A DNA stretch of 64,000 nt from Lachnospiraceae bacterium (GTDB taxonomy: Bacteria > Bacillota > Clostridia > Lachnospirales > Bianqueaceae). Shown here one piece after another: positions 62,918 through 64,000 of the stretch (position 1 is its first letter; the number at the start of each line of letters is the position of its first letter). Under the pieces are notes generated by a model. It was given only the letters and a program-made list of their open reading frames with translations. It was not told where the DNA came from and ran no database searches. Made by a program: the position numbers and the translations under genes. The DNA lies in contig JAAWDX010000003.1 in NCBI GenBank assembly GCA_022794035.1, forward strand, positions 248,001-312,000, written 5' to 3'.

Positions 62918-64000
62918 GACAAATTGGCCTTCAGAATCCCGGCTATAATCAATCTTCTCAATGATATTTTTTAAAAATTGATTTTTATCTTGTGCATCAA
63001 TTTCATCGTCCTGCAGCGATTCCAATGCATCGGAAAGCAGCAGGACTTTTTCCTCATACTCAACTTTTTCCGGCATGGTGCTTTCTATTTCCGCGATTTG
63101 CTGCTCAATTGATTCGATCGTTGCATTATGTTTTGACTTTCTTTCCAAAAATTCATTTGATGTGTAGATTCCGTTTTCGTAATCATCAAACGCTTTCTCG
63201 AGTTTTCGCTTTGTAGCTTTTAATTGTGCCTGAAGCTTGTCTATTCGATCGATAAGGGCCCCTTCATCTACATCAGGAAGATTATCCACTTTAACCTCAA
63301 AATCATCTATATATAGTTTTAAACACTGCGTAAGGGCATCCATAACGTCATTAACCGCTGCGGATTTAACAGTACAAAACTGAGATAGGGGATGTGTATA
63401 TCTATCTCGAGTATTTCCCTTATGTTTGCTGTAGTGCATCATTTTGCCGCAGCTCTTGCATGCGAGTAGACCGGCCAGCGGATTGATCAGTTTTAATCCG
63501 CTTTTTGTTTTGTCTGTTTTGAAATCTTTATTTGCTTCCATGAATGTCTCCTCATCGACCATTGCTTCGTGTTTTCCATCAAATAGCATATAGTGCTCTG
63601 TATGATTTGATCTCGGTCTGCTAGTTTTAAGTTTGCCATCTACCATTGTTTTAATCCGCATTCGATCATTCCAACGGACTTTTCCCATATTTACCGGATT
63701 CATTAGAATTGATTTCACGCTGTCTTTTGACCATTCCAGTTCGCCTCTATATGTTGGAATGCCCATTGAGGTCAGGCGCTTGGCGATTTTACCGGGGGAC
63801 ATTTTTTCTTTTATACGCCACTCGTACATCATTTTCCCAACATCAAATTCCTGCGGATGCGGCGTTAGAGTTCGGCTTCGTTTTGATTTTATGATATTCC
63901 AGCCATATGGTCGATAGCTACCCATATAGTTTCCCTCAACGACAGCCTGTTTCCGGCCCCGGTCAAGTCGTTTTTGAATCATCTTGTATTCGCGGCGGCT
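62507..64000. mobile_element. Probable end of an integrated element targeting exoA
   Basis: The proposed junction lies between the two KPVI-CGDL copies in exoA (about 62534-62572). To its right are a diverged exoA 3' half and the serine recombinase gene, which continues past the window. The extent and cargo are not visible. This boundary is inference from the motif duplication and the adjacent integrase. Confidence 0.4.
62897..64000 (-). CDS. Large serine recombinase, 3' part (runs off the window)
   Basis: Site-specific integrase, 367 aa visible; the reading frame is open through base 64000, so the N-terminal resolvase catalytic domain lies beyond the window. Visible parts: the recombinase domain (RGRKQAVVEGNYMGSYRPYGW; EWRIKEKMSPGKIAKRLTSMGIPTYRGELEWSKDSVKSILMNP), a zinc ribbon (GLLACKSCGKMMHYSKHKG...QFC), and a C-terminal coiled coil (DRIDKLQAQLKATKRKLEKA). 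Such enzymes insert phages and mobile elements at specific sites. The gene is convergent with exoA and overlaps it by 21 bp, making exoA the suspected attachment gene. It is more A+T-rich than the ribosomal genes by eye. Confidence 0.9.
   Translation of the reverse strand, partial: SRREYKMIQKRLDRGRKQAVVEGNYMGSYRPYGWNIIKSKRSRTLTPHPQEFDVGKMMYEWRIKEKMSPGKIAKRLTSMGIPTYRGELEWSKDSVKSILMNPVNMGKVRWNDRMRIKTMVDGKLKTSRPRSNHTEHYMLFDGKHEAMVDEETFMEANKDFKTDKTKSGLKLINPLAGLLACKSCGKMMHYSKHKGNTRDRYTHPLSQFCTVKSAAVNDVMDALTQCLKLYIDDFEVKVDNLPDVDEGALIDRIDKLQAQLKATKRKLEKAFDDYENGIYTSNEFLERKSKHNATIESIEQQIAEIESTMPEKVEYEEKVLLLSDALESLQDDEIDAQDKNQFLKNIIEKIDYSRDSEGQFVLDVHIK

Overview
The window looks like chromosomal DNA of an endospore-forming member of the Clostridia, most likely Lachnospiraceae-like. 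It carries sigE, sigG, spoIIR, spoIIID, a SipL-like coat-morphogenesis gene, a CotS-like kinase and a DUF1540 protein. It has the standard Firmicutes rpmG-secE-nusG-rplKAJL-rpoBC-rpsLG-fusA-tuf block, strong AGGAGG ribosome sites, and TTGACA-17-TATAAT promoters. No rRNA, tRNA or CRISPR array was seen. The organism call is inference.

Layout. 1-7.3 kb: sigE and sigG, convergent here instead of tandem; aspartokinase; a PucR/CdaR-type regulator; ftsE-ftsX with a secreted M23 hydrolase, a likely septal cell-wall hydrolase system. 7.3-14.3 kb: biotin ligase, two tandem paralogous esterases, a third alpha/beta hydrolase, and a heterodimeric ABC exporter with one degenerate ATP site. 14.4-20.5 kb: a 300-bp inverted-repeat element, then a TetR-DUF308-MMPL-xxxLxxG efflux module. 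20.5-24.7 kb is accessory: an orphan RelB antitoxin, a methyltransferase remnant, a PhnP-like hydrolase with histidinol phosphatase, and an AbiE type IV toxin-antitoxin pair under a long inverted-repeat operator. 24.9-37.2 kb: sugar-kinase-like gene, DUF1540, cca, CotS-like gene, a PEGA protein with a striking Asp/Glu/Tyr tract, phosphoglucomutase, a lipoprotein, sipL-like, ispE and gdhA. 37.2-46.0 kb: AraC/GyrI regulator with a partner of unknown function, spoIIR, nadE, spoIIID, mreB-like, recD2-like and comF. 46.0-62.0 kb: transcription/translation genes with several leaders, including an L10 leader. 62.1-64.0 kb: exoA and the 3' part of a large serine recombinase, probably the edge of an integrated element.

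How it fits together. Sporulation is the recurring theme. sigG and spoIIR both show a sigma-F-like promoter of identical geometry, and spoIIID has a sigma-E-like -10.

The most interesting lead is the right edge. The exoA product has a 22-codon insertion between two diverged copies of the KPVI-CGDL motif, and its 3' end overlaps the convergent recombinase gene. This suggests that an element used exoA as its attachment gene and supplied a replacement 3' half. Other leads are two related intergenic inverted-repeat elements (14.5 and 38.7 kb), tandem promoter-hairpin units before the PEGA gene, the inverted sigG, and a comF start without ATG, GTG or TTG. I saw no complete, clearly undescribed multigene system, and all family assignments come from reading motifs by eye.
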